From contig CM046836.1 in NCBI GenBank assembly GCA_025618425.1, positions 27,856,140 through 27,920,139 on the forward strand: 64,000 nucleotides of DNA, in the 5' to 3' direction. Source of the stretch: Heliocidaris tuberculata. Taxonomy: Eukaryota > Echinodermata > Echinoidea > Camarodonta > Echinometridae. Made by a program: the position numbers and the translations under genes. The notes beneath the pieces are model-generated. The model searched no databases. It worked only from the letters and a program-made list of their open reading frames with translations, and was not told the DNA's origin. This document shows positions 12,641 through 23,140 of the stretch, piece after piece (position 1 is the stretch's first letter; the number at the start of each line of letters is the position of its first letter).

Positions 12641-12860
12641 TTACCCCCGACTTACACACGGGCAGTTTAACTCGTCGAGATAGTTAACTCGACCGCGCTA
12701 GCCGATATACCTCTGACATTTTCAGGAGTAAATCGGTAGAGATAAAGGGCAAGGTAAGTTATCTCAAGCGCCGTTCACACTTGCACTACCTCGAACTGTA
12801 CCTCGAGTAGACACTATCCCGACCTTTTTACTCGAGGTAAGTACCAGGCGTGCGAACGTA
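12640..12860. repeat. Inverted-repeat-rich segment with TCGAGTA motifs
   Basis: Several short inverted blocks occur: CCTCGAGTA against TTACTCGAGGTA, and CGTTCACAC near 12772 against GCGTGCGAACG near 12848. It is likely a small decayed transposon next to the Penelope relic. The ends are unclear. Confidence 0.3.
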
Positions 12861-13172
12861 GCTTATGTTGGAGAAACAGGGAGAACTCTAAAGGACAGAT
12901 TTTAGGAACACAAAAAAGCCCTTAGATTGCAGTAGTTGTAGAACGTTGAATTGGATGACGCCCACATTATTGACTTTCTGGCCAAGAAATTTGAAAGAGT
13001 CCATCTGGATCAAAATGATTAATCCTTCACTGAATAGAGACTCTGGCTCTTCACTGTCACCTATGTTTGCTACAGTGATGTCGAGGCAGCAGACAGCAAT
13101 AAACTGTGTGAAGAATCACTTGGCTTGAGAAAGTCCACAGGAGTGGATGAAAGCTTCCCTACTAAATTTTAA
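12852..13172 (+). pseudogene. Penelope-like element relic: GIY-YIG endonuclease domain
   Basis: The plus strand reads YVGETGRTLKDRF, a stop, then EHKKALRLQ, the first half of the GIY-YIG nuclease fold found at the C terminus of Penelope-like retroelements. After a frame change it reads KESIWIKMINPSLNRDSG and SLSPMF, which matches the end of the same domain (the KEAIYI...NPTLNRD...LSP block). The stop and frameshift show that it is dead. A TTAA-flanked MITE has inserted just downstream. The polymerase part is not seen upstream, so this is a fragment. Confidence 0.75.
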
Positions 13173-13660
13173 AGGGGGTACCCAATGCTGAAACAATGTT
13201 AGTTCATTTAAAAGATCATGATTTTATTAGAAGTAAATCATCTGCCTTAAATTTTTTTTTTAATTCGTGTTGCCAGAAAATCCCCGAAATATGGTAAGAT
13301 TTCAGGATATTTTGGCCCCTCAGCTGTGTCCCAATTTCAGCTAGGTAACCACAATGACGTCAAAGTGGTTACCTTGTCGCGCAATTATAGCAAAATGCGC
13401 GCAAGGTGTAATGCATTTTGTACAGTCTAGCGCGCAACACATCTGCAATACGCGAACCTGGGTAACCACTTTGACGTCATTGTGGTTACCTAGCTGAAAT
13501 TGGGACACAGCTGAGGGGCCAAAATATCCTGAAGTCTTACCATATTTCGGGGATTTTTCTGGCAACACGAATTTTTAAAAAACTTAAGGCAGATGATTTT
13601 CTGCTAATAAAATCATGATCTTTTAAATGAACTAACATTGTTTCAGCATTGGGTACCCCT
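13173..13660. mobile_element. 488-bp foldback MITE with TTAA target duplication
   Basis: The element starts AGGGGGTACCCAATGC and ends GCATTGGGTACCCCT, flanked by TTAA at 13169-13172 and 13661-13664. The arms are about 200 bp and nearly identical, including a TGACGTCA-containing block (GTAACCACTTTGACGTCATT). The spacer is about 90 bp. TTAA duplications are typical of piggyBac and Kolobok superfamilies; the AGGG tip favours a Kolobok-like origin, as an inference. Confidence 0.85.
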
Positions 13661-13664
13661 TTAA

Positions 13665-14616
13665 AGTTGGTAGAAGCCTAAACTGCATGTTATAATCACC
13701 CAAACCAATGAAAGTTTTCTGTAACATTAGTCATGTTAGTAGTAATATCACATGCTTATATCATACTAATGTCATAGTCACTTAAACAATCAAATAGACT
13801 TGAGGCTATGACACCCACCATAACCACATGTATTATATTTTCTAGAACGTATTAGAACTCAAAAGAGTTGGCAAAAAGAACCCCCAAAAATGTGTTTTTT
13901 TTTTCATTTATTTATTTATTTCAATTTTTGAACCTTTTTTAATGAATATCCTAATATCAATGTCGGATAGAAAGTATTGATTTTTCAACGCCTAGAGATA
14001 TTTGCACCAAATATACAGTGTACAAGAGTACACACTCTATTTTTTTATGCCGCTGATGAATGATTTCCCTATTCATACAAAATACGATTCAATTTAATGT
14101 TTGCAATCGAACGCTTTAGGGAGGGTATGATCAATATAAAAAGGGTCATTAATAGTTACAAAGTATAATACTAATTTGCCAAATATATTATTGCCATCAG
14201 TGATATATATGTTGTATCAGCAATATCTGCAGATTGTTAATGTTCGTATCGCATCTAAAGATAGAACAACAATTAAAGATAGCTTTGATAGCTCTTGAAA
14301 GCGGGAAATAATTGAAAAGATAATATAGATCTTGGCCTATTTATTACTATGAATGGTGCTGCATCTTTAAAAAAATACTCATGAAATAAGAATAAATCAT
14401 TTAGGATGTAAACTGAAAAAGAAAGACGCATCAATTCAATTTAATGCCAAAATATATAATGAAGGATTTTTCAACCAAAGCTTGTTAACCCTTTAACCTA
14501 TAAATGAACGCTTTACAGTATTCCGATGGAAACATCAAATGGCCCTTGACTAATTATCAAAGTAATGAAACCGTCACTCTATTCAAGATGGTATGTTAAA
14601 AAGAGCATTTCCTTAC
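13665..14616 (-). other. Start of intron 1 of the minus-strand CLCA gene
   Basis: The sequence left of the splice donor at 14616 has no further recognisable CLCA exon within this window. The corresponding intron of the plus-strand paralogue is 9.8 kb, so a first intron of more than 14 kb here is plausible. Confidence 0.5.
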
Positions 14617-14799
14617 CCGTATAGCCTCAACCAATTCATCATTCTCCTCCAAACTCTCATCAATAGCAACCACCACATTGGTATATCCACCATTCTCAAG
14701 AATTATAGATGACTGGGATGTAATTGCCCTTATCTCCGGCATCATCATCAAAGACACGAGAAAGAATATTAAAACTTGGGCGTAACCCTTAAGCGCCAT
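14617..14799 (-). CDS. CLCA-like: CLCA-like protein, first coding exon (gene runs off the left edge)
   Basis: Starting at ATG 14799 in a good context (AAAATGG), 61 codons run to a splice donor, CGG|GTAAGG, at 14617/14616. The peptide opens with a hydrophobic signal (AQVLIFFLVSLMMM) and continues with ILENGGYTNVVVAIDESL, the hallmark N terminus of CLCA proteins (human family: NGYE.IVIAID). The plus-strand paralogue at 26659 has a first exon of exactly the same length and phase and the same ENGGYTNVVVAID-type core, so the boundaries are mutually supported. An upstream in-frame ATG exists at 14844 but would put a charged leader before the signal peptide, so I prefer 14799. CLCA proteins are secreted or surface metalloproteases with a VWA domain. 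The other exons must lie left of the window. The exon sits inside a tandem duplication. Confidence 0.85.
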
Positions 14800-15136
14800 T
14801 TTGGATTTTTGTCTTAGCTCATCGGCATCTAAACGGCAATGCAAAATTCATGCTTGTGCAGATCCCAAGAGAAATGCAGAATAATCTCAGTGTGGTCTGA
14901 TCATAAATCGCAACTTCGAGACTTCAGAATTGTTGAATTGACAGCGTTTGTTCGCATGATTAATGTATACAAATCCACGACCAAGTGCATCGCAGGTAGC
15001 TTGCATAGGAATCGCACGTGCACATGGCACACATAATGGGAACTTGACTGCTTGTACGCGTTAGAATCTTGATTATTTCATACATTAGTGTCCCTGGTGG
15101 TAAACGGCACGCTCGGGAGCGTTTAGTAATACCCTG

Positions 15137-16118
15137 GGGGTCGTTTCATCAAACCGTCATAACGACAAGATCAGCGCCATCTCGACGCTGTCGCTCAACT
15201 TGTCCGCTAACCGTTTCACAAAGCCGTATTTGCGAAGATCAGCGACAACTTCCCTGACAGAACGCCATCACAAGCCAGCTTTTAGTTAGTCTATGGGCTG
15301 CGAAAAAATGAAAAATGTAAGTCAAGAGAAAATTATTTCCTGATCTCCACGCACATTTCTTTATCATTCTTTTTATCAAATAGTTTTACTAATGTTTTTA
15401 TTATAATATTTTACAGACGGACAATATGTTTTTATGACTTCTTGACCCCCAACAAGTATGTGAGATTAATATTAAAAATACCCACATCGGTCTACTATAG
15501 AAAAAGCGTCTAAAACGGAACAGTCTGTATAATTATACAGACCAATTTAAACGACGACAATTTATCATGTATGTATTTTTCCTTTATTTTTCCCTTTTCA
15601 CGCAATACTTTGATATAAACAATATCAAATGTATTTTTTTATAACTGAATATTAAGAATTGGGTCATAAAATATCTTTATTTAATCATTTTCTCTAAAGT
15701 GTACACGATTTGGGTCTTCTTTCCATAATTAGTCAATTACGGTATCCTCTTATTTACAAATCTAGATTCGTACATCGTTATGCATCCTCATGTTTTCTCA
15801 ATTTTATAAATTCTAAGATGCCATAAGTAACACATCTTTTCATGTAAACGGGATGTTTGAATCACCAGTATTAATTTTCGCTGCCTTTTTTGACATTTTG
15901 GAACAGTTTGGAGAAAACTGAGCCTCAAAGTCTGTTTGGGTAATTGACGATAAATCCAATGGACTGTGATATAGACTATGTTTTTAGCCGATGAGTATCG
16001 ATATCATTGAGTTGTCGTTTATCATGTCTTCGTGAAACAGTTTGTCAAGTCCATGACATTTCCGTAGATCGCCGACAAAGTTATGACTGTCATGGAGTTG
16101 ATTTGATGAAACGACCCC
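15137..16118. mobile_element. 982-bp TIR element in duplication copy 1
   Basis: It starts GGGGTCGTTTCATCAAA and ends TTTGATGAAACGACCCC. Behind the tips the arms continue as diverged inverted similarity for about 110 bp (GTCATAAC, AACTTGTC, CGTTTCACAAAG against their complements). No transposase frame is present. The same family supplies the ends at about 3427 and 8335. No target duplication was identified. Confidence 0.7.
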
Positions 16119-16158
16119 TTGGGTTTTGTCGTCAGACGTCAGGCAATATTATTCTCAT

Positions 16159-16161
<3 letters not shown>

Positions 16162-16210
<49 letters not shown>

Positions 16211-16287
16211 TTTGTCACCTTCTACCCCCCCCCCCAAAAAAAGAGAAGAATCTCTGTCTTCTCTCACTCTCTCTCTCTCTCTCTCTA
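16162..16287. repeat. (CT)n microsatellites around a C/A run, copy 1
   Basis: Two (TC)n tracts are separated by CCTTTGTCACCTTC and a C run plus A run. The length differs from copy 2 at 19867-19986, which is the main difference between the duplicates. Confidence 0.9.
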
Positions 16288-17219
16288 ACGTTATTCCACA
16301 AGTCCACTTATTGGCGAAATGTTAATATAGGTAAAGAAGAGGTTATGATTATGTCAAATTCATTGTCTATTTACATATACATGTGTACAACTTAAGTAAA
16401 TAATGTCATCGATGGTAATGATAATATTTTACCGTTGTCTAGATACGAACACCAGCGGCGTAGATACGCACACACTTTCTATTGTTAGTGTGTGGGGGGG
16501 GGGATGATGAATAGATCATCCCCCTCTAACAACGGATTATTATGCGTGTCTACCCCCGTGACGAACACAATTCCTATTCAATCTAAAATGCTTCCCATAG
16601 GTGATTCTTTGACAATGAAACTATAGCTTGCGTTCATATAAAGACAAAATTTTACAAATGTTAAGAAATTTTTTCCACCCCATCCCCGAGTTCTTTTGAA
16701 ACATGAAATTATACATATTTTAAGCAACCTTGGAATCGTGGAATTTCACAGTTTCCAAATATTTCGCCCTCCGCTTCTCACAATCTTTAATTCATTAAGA
16801 AAACGTCTTTAGGATCACATATTAATCAACCTTAGAGCAAGCATAGTGTCTTTCATTCTTTAAAGACGTGAATACTTAGACGTTATTTTCTGAATTATGT
16901 TATGAAAACAGCAATCATTGAGCAGAGGCAAGATCATTACAAGCACTCTCTGCATCAATAGAGTAATAGAAACAGGTGCCACAGGTTACAGTTCTTTTGT
17001 GTCGTTGACAAAGAAAACTTTTTGGGTGTTACAATCCGACGCTCGATCTTTATGATATTTGTTTGCATTGTAAAAGGGCAGGCATTCTTTGAAGGATTTA
17101 CAAGATGATGCCGATTAGCGCAGGGTACATGCAATAATTCGGGACTCTATTCACTCGGGTGTTAAATTGATAGTGATAAAAGAAAAATCATATTTTGATA
17201 ACTTAAGGTTGGCGTTCAT

Positions 17220-17306
17220 TTGTGTGTGTGTGTGTGTGTGGGTGTGTGTGTGTGTGTTTTTGTTTTTGTTTTTTGTTTTTTGTTTGTTTGTGTTTTTTTT
17301 TTTTAA
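17220..17306. repeat. (TG)n and T-rich microsatellite, copy 1
   Basis: (TG)n followed by TTTTTG-type repeats. The counterpart at 20922-21006 differs by a G within the T run and one length change. Confidence 0.85.
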
Positions 17307-18363
17307 CATAGCAGAGAAAAGATATAAAACTCTGCTTTATGAGGTAAATTACTTAGGCATTAAACCGGCTCAAACAAAATTTGTGAAGGCTAATTCTTGG
17401 CTAAATACAACTGTCGCCGACTCGCAGACTGAAAAAGTGGAAATACAATGAGATTGATGAATTTGCAGTCCTGTAGATTTTGTTTCTGCTGTTTTGATCA
17501 AGAAATATTTCTGTAGAGGGGGTATCAAAATATGATTTTTTTTTTAAATACTGTTCTGTCATTCTATCACGTGTTACTATGGGGAGCCTGAATTGCTCGC
17601 ATGAGCCATGTATGCCATTCTTGTAAATCCAGTAATACTGCCCTCAAGGGCAGGGTGAGAGAATGGCACTATCATTTTATGAACATGATGCTAGCAAACA
17701 GACATTTTCAGCAAAGGGATTTTTCTTCATATTTCGAAGATTTAAAGTAAATAAAAGATCATCAGAATGAGAGAAAACGAAACTCGAAGTGAGTATACTT
17801 GACCTAACGATAAAGGGCTAATTTATACTGTGGACAGTAATTGTTATTCGAAGATGGAGATTGTCATCAATACATGTCTAAAAGGCGTCTTGTACGATGC
17901 ATGAAAGTCAGGAAAAAAAATACAGGTGCACTAACCATGTCTACGAAAGACTTGAATTATCTTTTCGTTATATTTGCTTTTGTGTTTTTAATGCAGTATG
18001 ACAAAACGTAATTTCTTTGTAATTTTACCCCTTTTTTGCCATGAGCGTCGAATTCCATCCATGTTTGTTATTCCCCTTTTATATTTTAAGTTTGTTTCTT
18101 CCTGAAACAGAAAGAGAAACACACATTGTGAAAGGTTTGAAGATCAACAACAAAAATAACCTATTAAACCCCATTTTTCCTCTTATCAGAATGGGGGCAC
18201 TCGTTTTTCCGAAGGTTCGTATTTACGAAGGTTCTTAATTCCGAAACACAAATTTCCCATGCCTGGGGGTTCATAATTCTGAAAATGAAAAAGGGTTCAT
18301 AATTCCGAACATTTGTTGCATTATTCCGAAGGTTCATAATCCCGAAAATGAATTAGGGTTCAT

Positions 18364-18504
18364 ATCAATAGCAACCACCACATTGGTATATCCACCATTC
18401 TCAAGAATTATAGATGACTGGGATGTAATTGCCCTTATCTCCGGCATCATCATCAAAGACACGAGAAAGAATATTAAAACTTGGGCGTAACCCTTAAGCG
18501 CCAT
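18364..18504 (-). pseudogene. Truncated duplicate of the CLCA first exon
   Basis: The first 47 codons (ATG at 18504 down to VVVAID) are identical to the exon at 14617-14799. The duplication breakpoint then replaces the last 14 codons and the splice donor with minisatellite sequence, adding MNPNSFSGL before a stop. The upstream region is duplicated as well, so a promoter may remain, but a transcript from here could not splice normally at this exon. Confidence 0.85.
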
Positions 18505-18841
18505 TTTGGATTTTTGTCTTAGCTCATCGGCATCTAAACGGCAATGCAAAATTCATGCTTGTGCAGATCCCAAGAGAAATGCAGAATAATCTCAGTGTGG
18601 TCTGATCATAAATCGCAACTTCGAGACTTCAGAATTGTTGAATTGACAGCGTTTGTTCGCATGATTAATGTATACAAATCCACGACCAAGTGCATCGCAG
18701 GTAGCTTGCATAGGAATCGCACGTGCACATGGCACACATAATGGGAACTTGACTGCTTGTACGCGTTAGAATCTTGATTATTTCATACATTAGTGTCCCT
18801 GGTGGTAAACGGCACGCTCGGGAGCGTTTAGTAATACCCTG

Positions 18842-19823
18842 GGGGTCGTTTCATCAAACCGTCATAACGACAAGATCAGCGCCATCTCGACGCTGTCGCT
18901 CAACTTGTCCGCTAACCGTTTCACAAAGCCGTATTTGCGAAGATCAGCGACAACTTCCCTGACAGAACGCCATCACAAGCCAGCTTTTAGTTAGTCTATG
19001 GGCTGCGAAAAAATGAAAAATGTAAGTCAAGAGAAAATTATTTCCTGATCTCCACGCACATTTCTTTATCATTCTTTTTATCAAATAGTTTTACTAATGT
19101 TTTTATTATAATATTTTACAGACGGACAATATGTTTTTATGACTTCTTGACCCCCAACAAGTATGTGAGATTAATATTAAAAATACCCACATCGGTCTAC
19201 TATAGAAAAAGCGTCTAAAACGGAACAGTCTGTATAATTATACAGACCAATTTAAACGACGACAATTTATCATGTATGTATTTTTCCTTTATTTTTCCCT
19301 TTTCACGCAATACTTTGATATAAACAATATCAAATGTATTTTTTTATAACTGAATATTAAGAATTGGGTCATAAAATATCTTTATTTAATCATTTTCTCT
19401 AAAGTGTACACGATTTGGGTCTTCTTTCCATAATTAGTCAATTACGGTATCCTCTTATTTACAAATCTAGATTCGTACATCGTTATGCATCCTCATGTTT
19501 TCTCAATTTTATAAATTCTAAGATGCCATAAGTAACACATCTTTTCATGTAAACGGGATGTTTGAATCACCAGTATTAATTTTCGCTGCCTTTTTTGACA
19601 TTTTGGAACAGTTTGGAGAAAACTGAGCCTCAAAGTCTGTTTGGGTAATTGACGATAAATCCAATGGACTGTGATATAGACTATGTTTTTAGCCGATGAG
19701 TATCGATATCATTGAGTTGTCGTTTATCATGTCTTCGTGAAACAGTTTGTCAAGTCCATGACATTTCCGTAGATCGCCGACAAAGTTATGACTGTCATGG
19801 AGTTGATTTGATGAAACGACCCC
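18842..19823. mobile_element. 982-bp TIR element in duplication copy 2
   Basis: Duplicate of the element at 15137-16118, at offset 3705, carried along by the segmental duplication rather than by a new insertion. Confidence 0.7.
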
Positions 19824-19863
19824 TTGGGTTTTGTCGTCAGACGTCAGGCAATATTATTCTCAT

Positions 19864-19907
<44 letters not shown>

Positions 19908-21892
19908 TTTGTCACCTTCTACCCCCCCCCCCAAAAAAAAGAGAAGAATCTCTGTCTTCTCTCACTCTCTCTCTCTCTCTCTCTCTAACGTTATTCCACA
20001 AGTCCACTTATTGGCGAAATGTTAATATAGGTAAAGAAGAGGTTATGATTATGTCAAATTCATTGTCTATTTACATATACATGTGTACAACTTAAGTAAA
20101 TAATGTCATCGATGGTAATGATAATATTTTACCGTTGTCTAGATACGAACACCAGCGGCGTAGATACGCACACACTTTCTATTGTTAGTGTGTGTGGGGG
20201 GGGGGATGATGAATAGATCATCCCCCTCTAACAACGGATTATTATGCGTGTCTACCCCCGTGACGAACACAATTCCTATTCAATCTAAAATGCTTCCCAT
20301 AGGTGATTCTTTGACAATGAAACTATAGCTTGCGTTCATATAAAGACAAAATTTTACAAATGTTAAGAAATTTTTTCCACCCCATCCCCGAGTTCTTTTG
20401 AAACATGAAATTATACATATTTTAAGCAACCTTGGAATCGTGGAATTTCACAGTTTCCAAATATTTCGCCCTCCGCTTCTCACAATCTTTAATTCATTAA
20501 GAAAACGTCTTTAGGATCACATATTAATCAACCTTAGAGCAAGCATAGTGTCTTTCATTCTTTAAAGACGTGAATACTTAGACGTTATTTTCTGAATTAT
20601 GTTATGAAAACAGCAATCATTGAGCAGAGGCAAGATCATTACAAGCACTCTCTGCATCAATAGAGTAATAGAAACAGGTGCCACAGGTTACAGTTCTTTT
20701 GTGTCGTTGACAAAGAAAACTTTTTGGGTGTTACAATCCGACGCTCGATCTTTATGATATTTGTTTGCATTGTAAAAGGGCAGGCATTCTTTGAAGGATT
20801 TACAAGATGATGCCGATTAGCGCAGGGTACATGCAATAATTCGGGACTCTATTCACTCGGGTGTTAAATTGATAGTGATAAAAGAAAAATCATATTTTGA
20901 TAACTTAAGGTTGGCGTTCATTTGTGTGTGTGTGTGTGTGTGGGTGTGTGTGTGTGTGTTTTTGTTTTTGTTTTTTGTTTTTTGTTTGTTTGTGTTTGTT
21001 TTTTTTAACATAGCAGAGAAAAGATATAAAACTCTGCTTTATGAGGTAAATTACTTAGGCATTAAACCGGCTCAAACAAAATTTGTGAAGGCTAATTCTT
21101 GGCTAAATACAACTGTCGCCGACTCGCAGACTGAAAAAGTGGAAATACAATGAGATTGATGAATTTGCAGTCCTGTAGATTTTGTTTCTGCTGTTTTGAT
21201 CAAGAAATATTTCTGTAGAGGGGGTATCAAAATATGATTTTTTTTTTAAATACTGTTCTGTCATTCTATCACGTGTTACTATGGGGAGCCTGAATTGCTC
21301 GCATGAGCCATGTATGCCATTCTTGTAAATCCAGTAATACTGCCCTCAAGGGCAGGGTGAGAGAATGGCACTATCATTTTATGAACATGATGCTAGCAAA
21401 CAGACATTTTCAGCAAAGGGATTTTTCTTCATATTTCGAAGATTTAAAGTAAATAAAAGATCATCAGAATGAGAGAAAACGAAACTCGAAGTGAGTATAC
21501 TTGACCTAACGATAAAGGGCTAATTTATACTGTGGACAGTAATTGTTATTCGAAGATGGAGATTGTCATCAATACATGTCTAAAAGGCGTCTTGTACGAT
21601 GCATGAAAGTCAGGAAAAAAAATACAGGTGCACTAACCATGTCTACGAAAGACTTGAATTATCTTTTCGTTATATTTGCTTTTGTGTTTTTAATGCAGTA
21701 TGACAAAACGTAATTTCTTTGTAATTTTACCCCTTTTTTGCCATGAGCGTCGAATTCCATCCATGTTTGTTATTCCCCTTTTATATTTTAAGTTTGTTTC
21801 TTCCTGAAACAGAAAGAGAAACACACATTGTGAAAGGTTTGAAGATCAACAACAAAAATAACCTATTAAACCCCATTTTTCCTCTTATCAGA

Positions 21893-22260
21893 ATGGGGGC
21901 ACTCGTTTTTCCGAAGGTTCGTATTTACGAAGGTTCTTAATTCCGAAACACAAATTTCCCATGCCTGGGGGTTCATAATTCTGAAAATGAAAAAGGGTTC
22001 ATAATTCCGAACATTTGTTGCATTATTCCGAAGGTTCATAATCCCGAAAATGAATTAGGGTTCATATTTCCGAAGGTTCATAATTCCGAAAATGAAAAAG
22101 GGTTCATAATTCCGAAGGTTCGTATTTCCAAAAAATGAAAAAGGTTTCATTATTCCGAAATTGAAATAGGGTTCGTAATTCTGAAAATGAAATAGGGTTC
22201 GTAATTCCGAAAATGAAAAAGGTTTCATAATTCCAAAAATGAAAGAAGGTTCCTAAAAAT
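21893..22260. repeat. Minisatellite arm, TTCATAATTCCGAAA type
   Basis: Repeated units combine GGTTCATAATTCCGAA with AATGAAAAAGG, spaced about 16-30 bp. Its first part is also present at the end of duplication copy 1 (18188-18363). Confidence 0.85.
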
Positions 22261-22925
22261 GAGGGAGTGGGGACCAAAACGACTGAGCAGCCCCCCCCCC
22301 CCCTCCATATCATGAATTATGTTATTCTATGTTTTTATCCTTTTTATCATTTACTCTTTCTATCTTCATTATCTTATTCTTTGTTTAAGTTTCTTGTATC
22401 TTCTTCTCTTTCTATATTTTACTTATGTTATTCTTTGTTTTTATTCTATTATTTTTCTCTATCTACATTCATTATGTTTAAAAATTAGGAAAGGATAGGA
22501 TAAAAACAAAAAATAACAAAAGGAAAGATAGAAAGAGAGGAAGATAGAAGGATAAAAACAAAGAATAACATGAGGAAAGTTTGAGAGAAAACATCCTGGA
22601 AGGAAAACAACATAACATTGGTGGCCGCTAGATAAGTATTTGGCGGCCGCCAGGTAATTTCTTTCGCAATGTTATAACATAATGAAGATAGAAAGAGGAA
22701 AATAATGATGGAAGAATAAAAAAAAAAAAGAATAACATAAGGAAAGATAGAATCATCCGTCGACCGCCAGATAATTTACTAGTTCTTATTCTGTAATAGT
22801 TTTCTTCACTCTTTTATCTCTCTCCTTTTTGTTTTACCCTTGATAGGGAGGGGGGGGGGGGGGGCTCATTCGTTTTTGTCCTCCTCCTCCCCCCCCCCCC
22901 CCCCCTCCGCCTCCCGCCTTTTTAG
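22261..22925. other. Spacer between inverted minisatellite arms
   Basis: Low-complexity pyrimidine/purine sequence with C and G runs (22291-22303, 22849-22864, 22890-22906) and a TGGCGGCCGCCA-containing block near 22650. No coding potential seen. Confidence 0.6.
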
Positions 22926-23140
22926 GTGCCTTATTTTATTTTCGGAATTACTAACCCTATTTCAATTTCGGAAATACGAACCTTCGGAATTATGAACCCT
23001 CTTTCATTTTCGGAAAAACGAACCTTCGGAATTACGGACCTTTGGAGTAACGAGCCTTCGGAATTACGAACCGTCGGAATAACGGACCTTCGGAATTATG
23101 AACCTTCGGAAATACGAACCTTCGGTAAAACGACATGCAA
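22926..23140. repeat. Minisatellite arm in inverted orientation
   Basis: At least seven 16-bp units of the type GAACCTTCGGAATTAC follow longer units with TTTCATTTTCGG. These are the reverse complement of the units at 21893-22260. With the spacer they form a foldback about 1.25 kb long. Confidence 0.85.

Larger units (their letters stand above)
14659..18363. repeat. Tandem segmental duplication, copy 1 (3705 bp)
   Basis: Bases from 14659 recur at 18364 with a constant offset of 3705 to about 16170. The offset then changes to 3700-3702 only because of CT, G and TG/T length differences. Outside simple repeats I see hardly any substitutions. It contains most of a CLCA first exon, its upstream region, a 982-bp TIR element, microsatellites and the start of a minisatellite. 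Confidence 0.95.
18364..22067. repeat. Tandem segmental duplication, copy 2
   Basis: This is the second, near-identical copy, joined to copy 1 at 18363/18364 with only AT or CAT microhomology. Its left breakpoint falls inside the CLCA exon and its right end runs on into further minisatellite units. Near-identity means either a very recent duplication or an assembly artefact from merged haplotypes. Confidence 0.95.

Noticed and set aside
14800..14844. Upstream in-frame ATG for the minus-strand CLCA exon
   Set aside because: It adds a charged leader (HCRLDADELRQKSK) before a clear signal peptide, and the paralogue has no counterpart.
16007..16395. Overlapping open frames rich in Leu/Ser across CT repeats (also in the copy at 19712-20095)
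   Set aside because: Translations of (CT)n microsatellite and TIR-element sequence. No conserved domain and no splice context.
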